From Treponema sp. (GTDB taxonomy: Bacteria; Spirochaetota; Spirochaetia; Treponematales; Breznakiellaceae): 27,972 nt of DNA. The position numbers and the translations under genes are program-made. The stretch covers positions 1 through 27,972 of the forward strand of contig JAIRMT010000055.1 in the NCBI GenBank assembly GCA_031258505.1, read 5' to 3'. A model generated the notes under the pieces. It was not told the origin of the DNA. It was given only the letters and a program-made list of their open reading frames with translations, and made no database searches. The number at the start of each line of letters is the position of its first letter. Within the stretch, counting starts at the first letter, position 1. Positions 1 to 8,190 of this stretch are shown here, in pieces.

Positions 1-13
1 GCTAATCCCCGCA

Positions 14-43
14 TTGTAAAATAACAACCAAATGTATTATAAT
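14..43 (+). promoter_or_regulatory. Candidate sigma-70 promoter of the 5'-nucleotidase gene
   Basis: TTGTAA at 14-19 and a perfect TATAAT at 38-43 are separated by 18 bp. The predicted start of transcription, near 49-51, falls inside the 5' arm of the terminator hairpin at 41-70. Transcripts from this promoter would therefore lack most of that arm. The -10 match is strong and the -35 match is moderate. Confidence 0.5.
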
Positions 44-76
44 CACGAAGGCTTAAAAGCCTTCGTGATTTTTTTT
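41..76 (+). terminator. Rho-independent terminator of the gene upstream of the window
   Basis: A near-perfect stem pairs 41-54 with 57-70 (AATCACGAAGGCTT against AAGCCTTCGTGATT) and is followed by a run of T to position 76. It closes an upstream plus-strand transcription unit that lies outside the window, and sits directly before the ribosome binding site of the next gene. Confidence 0.85.
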
Positions 77-95
77 ATAGGGAGGATTCTTCAAT

Positions 96-1772
96 ATGAA
101 GCGTATTACTTTGTTATTATCAGCCGCGGTTTTGCTGTGCTTGGTAAGTTTACCCCTGTTTGCTATGCCGATGTCCGAGGCGGAGATTGACGAACTTCAG
201 CAACAACGATGGCAGGCACTCCAACCGCCGCCGCCAGCTCCAGTGGCGACCCCGACTCCAGCTCTAACCTCGGTTCCAGAAAAACCAGCGCCGGTCGTTC
301 AAGCAAGCCCAATCTATGAACTGGTCTTGCTCCATACTAATGATCACCACGGCGCCATACTGCCGACAGGTGGGCTGGGCGGGCTTGCCACACGAGCCTC
401 GTACATCAACATCGTCAGAAACACCAATTCCCATGTTCTCCTATTGGATGCGGGCGACGTCAACACTGGCAGCGCTCTTTCCAATATGTTTGCCGCGGAA
501 CCTGACCTCCGAGCCTACAACATGATGAAGTATGATGCAGGTATATTGGGAAACCATGAATTTGACGGCAGTATGGACAAACTTCTCAGACAAGGCCAGC
601 TCGTCGAATTCCCTATTATCACCTCGAATATTAAGACCGCAGACGGGCAGTACCTGAGCGATCCGTACCTTGTCAAGGAATACGATGGGTTCAAGGTAGG
701 AATTTTCGGTATTACCACGCTTCGCACCCTGACCATAGCCAGTCCTGACCGGAGCCTGATCTTCATCAACGAAATTGACGCGGCAAAGGAAATGGTGGAT
801 ATCCTGCGGAATCAGGAACAGGTTGATATTGTTATCGGCCTTACTCACATTGGCGACGTGAAAGAAGCGCCGGATCATGTTACTTCGCTGGATTTGGCAG
901 CCGCAGTCCCCGGCATTGATATCATTGTGGATGGACATTCCCATTCTCTGTTCGAGACCCCGCTCAAGGCCGGTGATACCTATATCGTTACCGCCAATGA
1001 GTTTGGAAAGTATCTCGGAGAGGGAAAACTGTCTATACAAAACAAGAAGCTCGTCAAATTTGAATGGAAGCCAGTCCAGCTCATTGGCCAGGACCCGGAT
1101 ATTATGGCAATGCTCGCCTCTTACATTGAGCAGGCAAACGCCTCTCTCAAGGTCGTAATCGGTCAGGCCGAAGGCACATTTGAATTTGGAAACTGGCTTC
1201 CCCGCTATCAGGAAACGTCCCTGGGTAACGCCATCGCTGACGCCAGCGCATGGTACTTCCGCATCGCCTATAATCAGCACGTTGACTTTGCTTTCCATAA
1301 TGGCGGTAACATCCGTGCAGCGCTTCCGGCTGGCCCCATTACTCAGGAACAGATTCTCACGATCCTGCCATTTGAAAACTACCTCTTTAAGGGAACCATG
1401 AAAGGCTCTGACGTGATTAAGCTCTTTGAGCATATCGCCTCAATTCCCCAGGGAGCCGGCGGTTTTGCCCAGGCCTCCGAAGATGTACGTTATACCATTG
1501 ACTACACAAGCGGGACAGGCCAGCTTGTGAACCTCACCATCGGCGGCGCACCGGTGAATCCAGAGCGTATCTACACCTACGTTACCAATGATTATCTCTT
1601 TGGCGGCGGCGATGGCTATGATATTAAGTCTAAAACCATTGAGTACGTGAATGCATCCCTCTTGCTCAGTTTTGTCATAACTGAAAGTATTCAGTACATA
1701 AAGGATCAAGGCTGGCCGCTTATTCCCTACACCGATGGCCGCCTAACCATCATTGGCGGTGTAACTCCGTAA
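96..1772 (+). CDS. ushA: Secreted 5'-nucleotidase / UDP-sugar hydrolase family protein (UshA type)
   Basis: This is a predicted exported metallophosphoesterase that removes phosphate from extracellular nucleotides so that nucleosides can be salvaged. Residues 1-23 form a signal peptide, followed by a Pro/Ala-rich linker (about 43-70). The metallophosphatase domain shows LLHTNDHHG (78-86), DAGDVNTG (118-125), GNHEFD (152-157), THIGD (250-254) and DGHSH (279-283), which supply the usual two-metal ligands. The C-terminal 5'-nucleotidase domain shows LGNAIADA (376-383) and NGGNIRAA (402-409). At 558 residues it is the normal family size. The ATG has a good GGAGG at 81-85. It stands alone and converges on glgA across a shared terminator. 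The exact substrate (nucleotide, UDP-sugar or both) cannot be told from sequence. Confidence 0.92.
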   Translation: MKRITLLLSAAVLLCLVSLPLFAMPMSEAEIDELQQQRWQALQPPPPAPVATPTPALTSVPEKPAPVVQASPIYELVLLHTNDHHGAILPTGGLGGLATRASYINIVRNTNSHVLLLDAGDVNTGSALSNMFAAEPDLRAYNMMKYDAGILGNHEFDGSMDKLLRQGQLVEFPIITSNIKTADGQYLSDPYLVKEYDGFKVGIFGITTLRTLTIASPDRSLIFINEIDAAKEMVDILRNQEQVDIVIGLTHIGDVKEAPDHVTSLDLAAAVPGIDIIVDGHSHSLFETPLKAGDTYIVTANEFGKYLGEGKLSIQNKKLVKFEWKPVQLIGQDPDIMAMLASYIEQANASLKVVIGQAEGTFEFGNWLPRYQETSLGNAIADASAWYFRIAYNQHVDFAFHNGGNIRAALPAGPITQEQILTILPFENYLFKGTMKGSDVIKLFEHIASIPQGAGGFAQASEDVRYTIDYTSGTGQLVNLTIGGAPVNPERIYTYVTNDYLFGGGDGYDIKSKTIEYVNASLLLSFVITESIQYIKDQGWPLIPYTDGRLTIIGGVTP

Positions 1773-1801
1773 TCAAGCGCACAGCTTAACGTCTAAAACA
1801 G

Positions 1802-1835
1802 AAGGCCGTGAGACTAACCAAGTTCTCACGGCCTT
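1802..1835. terminator. Bidirectional terminator between ushA and glgA
   Basis: A perfect 12-bp stem (1802-1813 with 1824-1835, core GGCCGTGAGA/TCTCACGGCC) has a 10-nt loop. It lies between two converging genes, with a short T run on the plus side and an A-rich stretch before it that would give U residues on the minus transcript. Confidence 0.75.
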
Positions 1836-1862
1836 TAGCTTGTTATTGAGCCAGACATCCTC

Positions 1863-3350
1863 TCACTGGCGCAAAGCGCCTTTGTCGAGCGCCTTTTCGT
1901 ACATGGCTATGTATTGATGCGCAGAGCTTTCCCACGAGAAATTCTGCTTCATCCCCCTAAGACGCATTGCCTCAATCTGGGAACGCTTGTTGTAGTAAGC
2001 CCAGACCGCCCAGCCAACCGTGTTATAGATGGCTGAGGGGGTGAGGTCGTCGAACATAAAGCCAGTGCCGGCGCCAGTCTCCTGATTGAAGTTCTCCACT
2101 GTATCCGCAAGCCCGCCAGTGTTCCGCACAATAGGCAAAGTCCCATACGTGAGTGAGTACATCTGATTCAAGCCGCTCGGTTCGTAGCGGCTCGGCATGA
2201 GGAAAAAGTCGCTCCCCGCCTCAATGAGGTGGCTAATCTTCTCCGAATAGCCAATCTGCGCCTTAAAGTTCGGCAGACGAGACGAAAGGCTCTTGATTTC
2301 GTTCTCGCACCATGCTTCGCCAGAACCAAGAAGCACGAACTGGATACGCATATCACGGCAGATAGACCAAGCCGAACCATAAGCAGGCCCAAAAACTTCA
2401 CCCACGCCCTTCTGTTCAGTAAGCCGCGTTACCATACCAAGTAGAGGAACGTCCGGTTCAACAGGAAGGCCGAATTCCTTCTGCAAAGCTGCTTTCACCT
2501 TTGCCTTGCCGCTCATGTCCCCAGCGCTGTAGTTCGCGGGGATAAACGTGTCGCTCTGCGGATTCCAAACTTCGGTATCTATACCGTTGAGAATGCCCAC
2601 GTAGTCCGCGCTCCGGTAACGAAGCACTTCATCAAGGCGAAAACCATGGGTCTGGGTCTGAGTCTCCCGCGCATAGTTGGGAGACACCGTGTTGATTTTG
2701 TCCGCGCTGTTCAGACCAGCCTTGAGTAGGTTCATCATGTTCCAGTCATCAAAGCCCGCGTTGTAGAACACATCCCAGCCGAGGTTGGTGTAGAAAAAAT
2801 TGTCCTTGTTATAGATGCCCTGATACCCCAGATTATGGATCGTGAGCGCTGAAACCGTGTTGACAAAGCTCTCGCCTTTTTCCCGGTACTTCAGAAAAAC
2901 CGGCACAAGGGCCGTCGGCCAGTCATGCGCGTGGAGTATATCGGGATACCAGTTGAGTTTCCGGCAAAGCTGGAACACGGCGCGGGAAAGAAACGTGAAG
3001 CGACGGGGGTTATCCAGAAAATCCGGCTCCCACGGAACACCGTAGATACCATCACGGCCAAAAAACTGCTCATGATCAATGAAGTACACCTGAACAGGGT
3101 TTTTCTTAATTGAACCCGGAAGTTCAGTGGTATATACTGCGCTCCACTCTTCCCGCCCCCCCATCGGCACTCCCAAAGGACCTTCGATCTGGGTAAGTTG
3201 CCCGCGATCAATGCTGTAGTAACGGGGAAGCGCGATTCGGACATCATGCCCGAACTTCGCCAGCGCAAGAGACAGCGCGGAAACCACGTCAGCCAGACCG
3301 CCAGTCTTGGCAAAAGGAACCGCCTCACTTGCTGCCATTAAGATTTTCAT
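1863..3350 (-). CDS. glgA: Glycogen synthase, ADP-glucose type (GT5)
   Basis: It transfers glucose from ADP-glucose to the growing alpha-1,4-glucan in bacterial glycogen synthesis, a cytosolic reaction. The GT5 hallmarks are present: KTGGLAD (15-21) for sugar-nucleotide binding, HAHDWPTAL (140-148), TRLTEQKG (308-315) with the conserved Arg and Lys, and EPSGLNQ (390-396) followed by a second NTGGLADT (410-417). At 495 residues it is full length. The ATG is preceded by a strong purine-rich site (AAAGGGGGT). It is the last gene of a minus-strand operon after paaK and the ACT gene, 17 bp beyond the ACT stop. No other glycogen gene (glgB, glgC, glgP) is nearby. Confidence 0.96.
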   Translation of the reverse strand: MKILMAASEAVPFAKTGGLADVVSALSLALAKFGHDVRIALPRYYSIDRGQLTQIEGPLGVPMGGREEWSAVYTTELPGSIKKNPVQVYFIDHEQFFGRDGIYGVPWEPDFLDNPRRFTFLSRAVFQLCRKLNWYPDILHAHDWPTALVPVFLKYREKGESFVNTVSALTIHNLGYQGIYNKDNFFYTNLGWDVFYNAGFDDWNMMNLLKAGLNSADKINTVSPNYARETQTQTHGFRLDEVLRYRSADYVGILNGIDTEVWNPQSDTFIPANYSAGDMSGKAKVKAALQKEFGLPVEPDVPLLGMVTRLTEQKGVGEVFGPAYGSAWSICRDMRIQFVLLGSGEAWCENEIKSLSSRLPNFKAQIGYSEKISHLIEAGSDFFLMPSRYEPSGLNQMYSLTYGTLPIVRNTGGLADTVENFNQETGAGTGFMFDDLTPSAIYNTVGWAVWAYYNKRSQIEAMRLRGMKQNFSWESSAHQYIAMYEKALDKGALRQ

Positions 3351-3367
3351 GTTTACCCCCTTTGCTA

Positions 3368-3784
3368 CTAGAACGAATCAATCGTTGAAAGACCATTTTC
3401 CCGGAGAATCTCAAGGCCCTTTTCATGATCCGCAAGTTTAAAGAACACCACTGCCTTCCCCGCCCTGCCCTCAAGCGAGGCGTAGAGGTATTCGATGTTT
3501 ACCTTTGCCTTTTGGAACAACTCCAGCACCTGCGCAAGACTGCCCGGCAAGTCCTCGATCTCAACAGCCGCCACGCTTGTTTCCCGGGAGGTAAAGCCTG
3601 CGCCACTCAGAGCTTTGATTGCTTTGTCATTATCGTTGACAATGAGCCGCAAAATGCCAAAATCAGCCGTATCCGCAATACTGATGGCGCGCATATTCAC
3701 CCCAGCGTTTGCCAAAACCCGCGTAACTTCGCCAAGCCGCCCCGCGTTGTTCTCCAGAAATACCGATATCTGCTGTATCGCCAT
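3368..3784 (-). CDS. Tandem ACT-domain protein associated with phenylacetate-CoA ligase
   Basis: This 138-residue soluble protein consists of two ACT domains (about 4-70 and 71-138). The first opens with the typical ISVFLENNAGRLGEV turn, and the second has a matching DLPGSLAQVLELF segment. ACT domains usually bind amino acids and control an enzyme. Standalone double-ACT proteins next to paaK genes recur in anaerobes, so a role in sensing aromatic or branched amino acids is likely, but the ligand is unknown. Its start lies 9 bp after the paaK stop, with a GGGGGG ribosome binding site in the gap, so the two genes are co-transcribed and probably act together. Confidence 0.88.
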   Translation of the reverse strand: MAIQQISVFLENNAGRLGEVTRVLANAGVNMRAISIADTADFGILRLIVNDNDKAIKALSGAGFTSRETSVAAVEIEDLPGSLAQVLELFQKAKVNIEYLYASLEGRAGKAVVFFKLADHEKGLEILRENGLSTIDSF

Positions 3785-3793
3785 GTTTCCCCC

Positions 3794-5095
3794 CTATATC
3801 TTGCGGTTATCAATTACCCGCTTGGATTTACCCATAGACCGCTCAATGGTCTTGGGTTCAACGAGTTTAACTCTTACCCCGATCATGAGCTTTGACTTCA
3901 TCACATTCTCGATCTTGCGCCGCAGTTCCTCAAGGTTGCGGGTTTCATCGCTGAAAACTTCCTTCTTCACCTCAACCTGCAGCTCAACCTCGTCAAGATG
4001 AGTTGGCCCGCGATTCACGATGATGAGGTAGTGCGGATCAGTACCCTCAATCTCGATAAGCGCCTGCTCAATCTGGCTGGGGAACACATTGACGCCCCGA
4101 ATGATAAGCATATCGTCGGTACGGCCAAAGAGCCGGTTCATGCGTACTGTTGTTCTGCCGCAGGAACACTGGTCGCGCCGCAAAAAGGTAACGTCCCGCG
4201 TCCGGTAGCGGAGAAGCGGCGTGCCTTCTTTGGTAAGCGTGGTGAAGACGAGTTCGCCTTTTTCGCCATCAGGAAGCGGCTTGCCGGTTTCTGGATCAAT
4301 GACTTCCGGGTAAAAAAGGTCTTCGTTGATATGCAAGCCGTTTTTGGCCTCGCACTCAAACGCCACGCCGGGACCAATGATCTCGGTGAGTCCATAGATG
4401 TCATAGGCGTTCATGCCGTAACGTTCCTCGATCTCATGGCGCATATTCTCACTCCACGGCTCCGCTCCAAAACAGCCTTTCTTTATAGGAAGCTTTTTCA
4501 GATCAATGCCCGCTTCCTCAGCTTCCTCAGCCATGAAGAGCGCGTAAGACGGAGTACAGGTGAGAATGGTTGAACCAAACGACTGCATTACCATAAGCTG
4601 ACGCTCCGTGTTTCCGGCGGACATGGGGATCACGTTTGCCCCCAGCTTCTTTGCCCCATAGTGCGCGCCAAGCCCGCCCGTGAAAAGACCGTAGCCGTAA
4701 CAGTTCTGCACTGTGTCGTTACGGGAGCCGCCCGCGCCCGCAAGGGTTCGCGCCATCGCCTCGCCCCAGATTTCAAGGTCCTTATTGGTATAGGCGTCCA
4801 CCACCGGCACCCCAGTCGTGCCGGACGACATGTGAATCTCTTCAATCTCCGCTTGGGGACAGGCCAGCAGACCATAAGGGAACGTCTCGCGTAGGTCATC
4901 CTTTGTGGTGAAGGGCAAAAGAGCAATGTCCTCAAGGGAATGAATGTCGCTAGGCTTCAAGCCCTTCTCATCAATCCGTCGCCGATAGAACGGAACCGCC
5001 TCATAGAGCGTTTCCACAAGATTCTTCAGCCGGGCAAGCTGGAGCTTCTTCCGCGTCGCCTCGTCCATAGACTCGTATTCAGGGTTAAAAATCAT
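3794..5095 (-). CDS. paaK: Phenylacetate-CoA ligase (adenylate-forming enzyme)
   Basis: It activates phenylacetate, or a related aryl acid, to its CoA thioester through an acyl-adenylate. Visible motifs are the phosphate-binding loop MSSGTTGVP (89-97), GAEPW (210-214), DIYGLTE (232-238), RYRTRD (296-301) and the hinge GRTDDMLIIRGVNV (324-337). The C-terminal SMGKSKRV (420-427) holds the conserved lysine. At 433 residues it matches the family. A CSCGR segment (310-314) is typical of PaaK. It is the first gene of the operon with the ACT gene and glgA. A TATACT lies upstream at 5131-5136 with only a weak -35 box. In fermenting anaerobes such ligases often serve aromatic amino acid degradation through 2-oxoacid oxidoreductases; that role is inferred, and none of those genes is in the window. 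Confidence 0.93.
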   Translation of the reverse strand: MIFNPEYESMDEATRKKLQLARLKNLVETLYEAVPFYRRRIDEKGLKPSDIHSLEDIALLPFTTKDDLRETFPYGLLACPQAEIEEIHMSSGTTGVPVVDAYTNKDLEIWGEAMARTLAGAGGSRNDTVQNCYGYGLFTGGLGAHYGAKKLGANVIPMSAGNTERQLMVMQSFGSTILTCTPSYALFMAEEAEEAGIDLKKLPIKKGCFGAEPWSENMRHEIEERYGMNAYDIYGLTEIIGPGVAFECEAKNGLHINEDLFYPEVIDPETGKPLPDGEKGELVFTTLTKEGTPLLRYRTRDVTFLRRDQCSCGRTTVRMNRLFGRTDDMLIIRGVNVFPSQIEQALIEIEGTDPHYLIIVNRGPTHLDEVELQVEVKKEVFSDETRNLEELRRKIENVMKSKLMIGVRVKLVEPKTIERSMGKSKRVIDNRKI

Positions 5096-5177
5096 GGTTA
5101 TAAAACACCCCTTTTTAGTTTAGTAATAAAAGTATACTTCATCATGGGAAAAAATAACAGCCTCTTTGAGCGCAAGA

Positions 5178-5196
5178 CAGGATAAACGCATAGAAA
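5178..5196 (-). repeat. 19-nt motif, copy 1 (upstream of paaK)
   Basis: The sequence CAGGATAAACGCATAGAAA is repeated exactly at 18771-18789. Both copies lie upstream of a minus-strand gene in the same orientation, here about 83 bp before the paaK start codon. It may be a shared regulatory site or a remnant of a dispersed repeat. Confidence 0.6.
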
Positions 5197-5258
5197 CCTT
5201 TTATGCTTCCTAAGGTATGTGGGCTTATACCTCACCTTACGCGCCGGAAAGAAAAAGA

Positions 5259-5335
5259 TCATCGAATGACGCGAATGAACGCGAATCTTCTTGAGAGAAA
5301 TGACATATTCGCGTATATTAGCGTCCATTCGATGA
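5259..5335. repeat. Inverted-repeat intergenic element
   Basis: Two arms of about 28 nt, at 5259-5286 and 5307-5335, are imperfect inverted copies. Both end in TCATCGAATG and contain ACGCGAAT toward a 20-nt centre. The internal alternation of GCGAAT and ATTCGCG resembles small dispersed palindromic elements seen in many bacterial genomes. No transposase is attached. Confidence 0.65.
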
Positions 5336-5462
5336 CCAATTCTTACCGTTTTTTCTTCCTGCGTAACATGAGTAAATAAGTCCTTTTATCCGATATTATT
5401 ATGTTCTGATTGTCAATGAGGGTGAGCTTTCCTGTTCCAGCCTATCTGTCGATAATTCAAAG

Positions 5463-7412
5463 GTGAGAAAGATAGGATTGATCTGCCTTTGCTTGTTATG
5501 GGCTTCATGTTCCCATTCAAGCGAGGCTCGGACAGCGCCTGAACCCATACCCGCGCCGGCTGTGGTTGAACAGCAGCAGGGAGACCAGCCGGAGGCTGCA
5601 AAGCAGCAGACTGCGCCATTGCAAACCGCACAGCCCGCACCTCCGCAAGCAGCAGCCGAGCAAGCGCCGGTCAGTCAAACAGAGGCCGCACCCCCGCAAA
5701 CCGTACAGCCGGCGACAGTAGCTGTTGCGCCAGTAACCCAGACGCAAAAACCGGCAAATAGCGACGCTCCAGTAGAACAAAGTCCTGCTAAAACACCGAG
5801 CTTAACAAACGTCGTTGAAGACCACGCGCAAAACAATATCAGCCTTCCCAGAATCGCCGTGCTGCCGTTTACTGGAATGAGTGGAAACAATGGCGAAAAC
5901 ATCGCGCTCCTGCTCTCAAACGACCGTGAAATCCAGACCGCATTCACGGTCGTTCCCAGAACCAGTTCCATAAACAGCCTCGTAAGCGGCCAACGTTTCC
6001 AGACTTCAGGGCTGACTGACAGCGATACCATCTCCGCCATCGGTAAGGAGCTGGACGCTGATTTCGTGATAACCGGCCATATACGGAAGCTGGGGGAACG
6101 GAACCTGGTCATTATCAACATTGTGCAGGTCGATAACTTCAGACAAGTTTCCGGCGCTTACCGTGAGTTTTCGGAAATTGGGGAACTGCGGAACCTTTTG
6201 CCGGATATTACCAAGCGTATGGTAGAGGCCACGCGGATTGATGCCAGTAAAATGCCCGGACTTGCAATACTCCCTTTTTCAGTACCACCAGATGTCAGCG
6301 CTCAGGATGCCGAAGTGCTTGCCCAGTTACTCGCCGTGGAGCTTGCCAACACCGGACGCTATATGCTCCTGCCCAGGACAACCGCGATTACAAGCGCTTT
6401 AACTGAAACCCAGCCTGAGCAGCTCGCCCAGTTCAGTGTCAAGGCTGGTCTGGCGGACATCAATAGTGTCAGAGCTATTGGTAAGGTAGTGAACGCCCAG
6501 TATGTACTTGCCGGAAACGTTATACGACTAGGAGAAAATGTAAACCTGTTTCTCGCCCAGATACTCAACATTGAGACAGCAGCTTTGCTTGTGGGGAGCG
6601 ATGTTGAATACCGCACCATTACCGATGGCCTGCATCTCATGCCAGAGCTTTCATTCCAGCTCACCGGCATTCGTTCTGAGCGGGAAGATGATTCTGTTCC
6701 CGCGAATATGGTACGGGTCGCGGGCGGTTCGTTCAGAATGGGCAGTACGATTGGTGAAGCTGATGAAAGCCCTGTGTATACGGTCTATATCAACAGCTTC
6801 TTCATGGGGAAAACCGAAGTTACCCAAGGGGAATACCGGGCTATCATCGGAACCAATCCAAGCGGGGTGTTTGGGGACACACTTCCAGTTGAGAACGTAA
6901 GCTGGTATGACGCGGTGGAATACTGCAACAAATTGAGCCTGAAGGAAGGTCTGACCCCAGCCTACAGCGGGAGCATCGACAACATCACCTGCAACTTCAC
7001 TGCCAATGGCTATCGTCTCCCGACAGAGGCTGAGTGGGAATACGCGGCGCGAGGCGGAAACCGGGATTCACTGGCCTTCTCTTACGCCGGCGGCAACAGC
7101 GTCGGCGTCTTGGGCTGGTATATCAATAACAGCGAAAAGCATATCCGGCAGGTAGGCACTAAAAGCCCCAACAGCTTAGGCTTGTATGACATGAGCGGCA
7201 ATGTTTGGGAGTGGTGCTGGGACTGGTACGGCGCCTACCCTTCCGTTGAACAGAGCGATCCCAAAGGCGCCCAGCGCGGCTCATACCGGGTAACGCGGGG
7301 CGGAAGCTGGAACAGCAGCGCGGATCAGCTCCGCACCACCTACCGCAGCTATGGAGACCCATCCGCCCACTATCACGACCTCGGCTTCCGCGTCATTCGT
7401 CCTATCTTTTAG
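5463..7412 (+). CDS. Lipoprotein with two TolB/CsgG-like domains and a C-terminal FGE-like (SUMF1) domain
   Basis: The N-terminus (MRKIGLICLCLLWASC) is a lipoprotein signal with a relaxed box and Cys16 as the lipid site. Residues about 22-115 are a Pro/Ala/Gln-rich linker. Two related domains follow (about 128-262 and 266-402), each opening with an IAVLPF or LAILPF strand and holding a PRT motif and a GxVIRLG-like strand, as in CsgG/TolB N-terminal folds. The FGE-sulfatase domain (about 416-649) shows RMGS, YRLPTEAEWEYAARGG (517-532), DMSGNVWEWCWDW (576-588), RGGSW and GFR. The paired cysteines that true formylglycine-generating enzymes use are absent (LRTTYRSYGDPS at 623-634), so that activity is unlikely. 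The GTG start has a poor ribosome binding site, but the signal sequence supports it. Its role is unknown; a surface or periplasmic binding role is inferred. Confidence 0.85.
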   Translation: MRKIGLICLCLLWASCSHSSEARTAPEPIPAPAVVEQQQGDQPEAAKQQTAPLQTAQPAPPQAAAEQAPVSQTEAAPPQTVQPATVAVAPVTQTQKPANSDAPVEQSPAKTPSLTNVVEDHAQNNISLPRIAVLPFTGMSGNNGENIALLLSNDREIQTAFTVVPRTSSINSLVSGQRFQTSGLTDSDTISAIGKELDADFVITGHIRKLGERNLVIINIVQVDNFRQVSGAYREFSEIGELRNLLPDITKRMVEATRIDASKMPGLAILPFSVPPDVSAQDAEVLAQLLAVELANTGRYMLLPRTTAITSALTETQPEQLAQFSVKAGLADINSVRAIGKVVNAQYVLAGNVIRLGENVNLFLAQILNIETAALLVGSDVEYRTITDGLHLMPELSFQLTGIRSEREDDSVPANMVRVAGGSFRMGSTIGEADESPVYTVYINSFFMGKTEVTQGEYRAIIGTNPSGVFGDTLPVENVSWYDAVEYCNKLSLKEGLTPAYSGSIDNITCNFTANGYRLPTEAEWEYAARGGNRDSLAFSYAGGNSVGVLGWYINNSEKHIRQVGTKSPNSLGLYDMSGNVWEWCWDWYGAYPSVEQSDPKGAQRGSYRVTRGGSWNSSADQLRTTYRSYGDPSAHYHDLGFRVIRPIF

Positions 7413-7469
7413 TCCGCGCCCATTAGCAAAACCGGCAACACTTTCTTTTTCTCTCTTTCCTTAAGGCTG

Positions 7470-7830
7470 GCACGCGAGTTGGTGGGTGTCTGTCCCCCAT
7501 AAGCCTTTGTATCTCTGTCCCCCTGAGCTAACGTGTCTCTGTCCCCTGAGCTGACGTGTGTCTGTCCCTCATAAGCCTTTGTATCTCTGTCCCTCTGAGC
7601 CGGTGTGTCTCTGTCCCCCTGAGCCGGCGGGTGTCTGACACTCAAGAATGACACTAGCTAATGTTACTCGGTGTGTGTCTCTGTCCCCCATGAGCCTCTG
7701 TCTCTGTCCCTCATGGTCTCTGTCTCTGTCCCTCATGAGCCGACGGGTGTCTGACACTTAGCTGGTGTGTGGCACTCGTGCGTGTGTGTGGCACTGATGC
7801 TGGTGTGTGTGGCACTGGTGCTGGTGCGCG
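7470..7830. repeat. Degenerate short-unit tandem array 1 (REP-like words, 22-25 bp spacing)
   Basis: TGTCCC cores recur at 7491, 7516, 7540, 7563, 7588, 7612, 7682, 7705 and 7727, mostly 22-25 bp apart, set in units like TCTCTGTCCC followed by CTGAGC or CATAAGC. Two near-palindromes GTGTCTGACAC occur at 7632 and 7748. The array ends in three GTGTGGCAC units (GGCAC at 7771, 7790 and 7811). Open frames across it in several phases are compositional and are not supported as genes. It follows the FGE-like gene and runs toward block A. Confidence 0.85.
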
Positions 7831-7865
7831 GCGGATACACGAGCGGAGGAGCGGCGCAGGGGCTG

Positions 7866-7987
7866 GGGAAAAAAGAGTGGGAGTAGCGGAAAACACGCGA
7901 AGCGGGTTTGAAGCGAGGGGGAGCAGCGGAAATAGCGGTGCAGTATTGGGAGTATGGGCGCACAGCTTCCTCAACGGCGCTCCCCCT
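7866..7987. repeat. Conserved structured block A (paralogue of 11215-11335)
   Basis: This 122-nt segment matches 11215-11335 at about 89 percent by eye (12 substitutions and one gap). The outer arms AGGGGGAGC (7916-7924) and GCTCCCCCT (7979-7987) can pair. Inside, 7943-7947 can pair with 7951-7955 around a GGG loop, and the other copy keeps this hairpin with a compensatory change. No U-tract follows on either strand, so it is not a standard terminator. It may be an RNA element, a structured repeat end or a protein-binding repeat boundary. Confidence 0.75.
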
Positions 7988-8190
7988 GTCGCGCCTCGCC
8001 GCTGACCGCGTCCAAAAAGCGTAAAACCCGGCTGGAATGTAGAAAAGTATTGATAAAGGGTATATAGTGAAATAGTAAAAACGCTTAAAGAAGGATGTAT
8101 GCGGCAAAGAAATCATCGGGCAAGGTTTGGCTTAAACGCAGGCTGCGCGGCGGTTCCAGAGCCTATACTACTATTATAAGGAGAGAAAAT
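7988..8190. other. Intergenic tail before the beta-helix lipoprotein
   Basis: Apart from the DUF4469-like start fragment at 8095-8147, little is recognisable here. TTGATA lies at 8050-8055 without a good -10 partner. A TATACT at 8164-8169, shortly before the AAGGAG of the next gene, could be its -10 box, but no -35 box is visible. Confidence 0.4.
8095..8147 (+). pseudogene. Duplicated start fragment of the DUF4469-type gene
   Basis: The translation AAKKSSGKVWLKR from 8101 closely matches MAKKSSWKVWLKR at the start of the gene at 10031. The DNA is nearly identical from 8103 to 8137. After that it diverges, and the reading frame continues only by chance into the next lipoprotein gene. I read it as a remnant of a second copy of the DUF4469 gene. 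Confidence 0.65.

Larger units (their letters stand above)
5096..5462. other. Intergenic region between paaK and the FGE-like lipoprotein gene
   Basis: This 367-bp divergent region separates a minus-strand operon from a plus-strand gene. It holds a 19-nt sequence shared with the lacI upstream region (5178-5196), a short hairpin AGGTAT..ATACCT at 5213-5232, and the inverted-repeat element at 5259-5335. For the plus-strand gene there is a TATTAT at 5394-5399 without a convincing -35 box. No coding sequence is supported. Confidence 0.6.

Noticed and set aside
441..1433. Long antisense ORF of 330 codons opposite ushA
   Set aside because: It lies wholly inside a clear metallophosphatase gene, has no recognisable domain and arises from codon bias.
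6708..7412. True formylglycine-generating enzyme
   Set aside because: The FGE-like domain keeps the fold motifs but lacks the two catalytic cysteines.
7711..7974. Minus-strand ORFs over the two blocks (7711-7974 and 11119-11322) with a similar start
   Set aside because: They start at TTG without a ribosome binding site and translate the repeat arrays. Differences between the copies are mostly not at silent positions, and RNA-type pairing explains conservation better.
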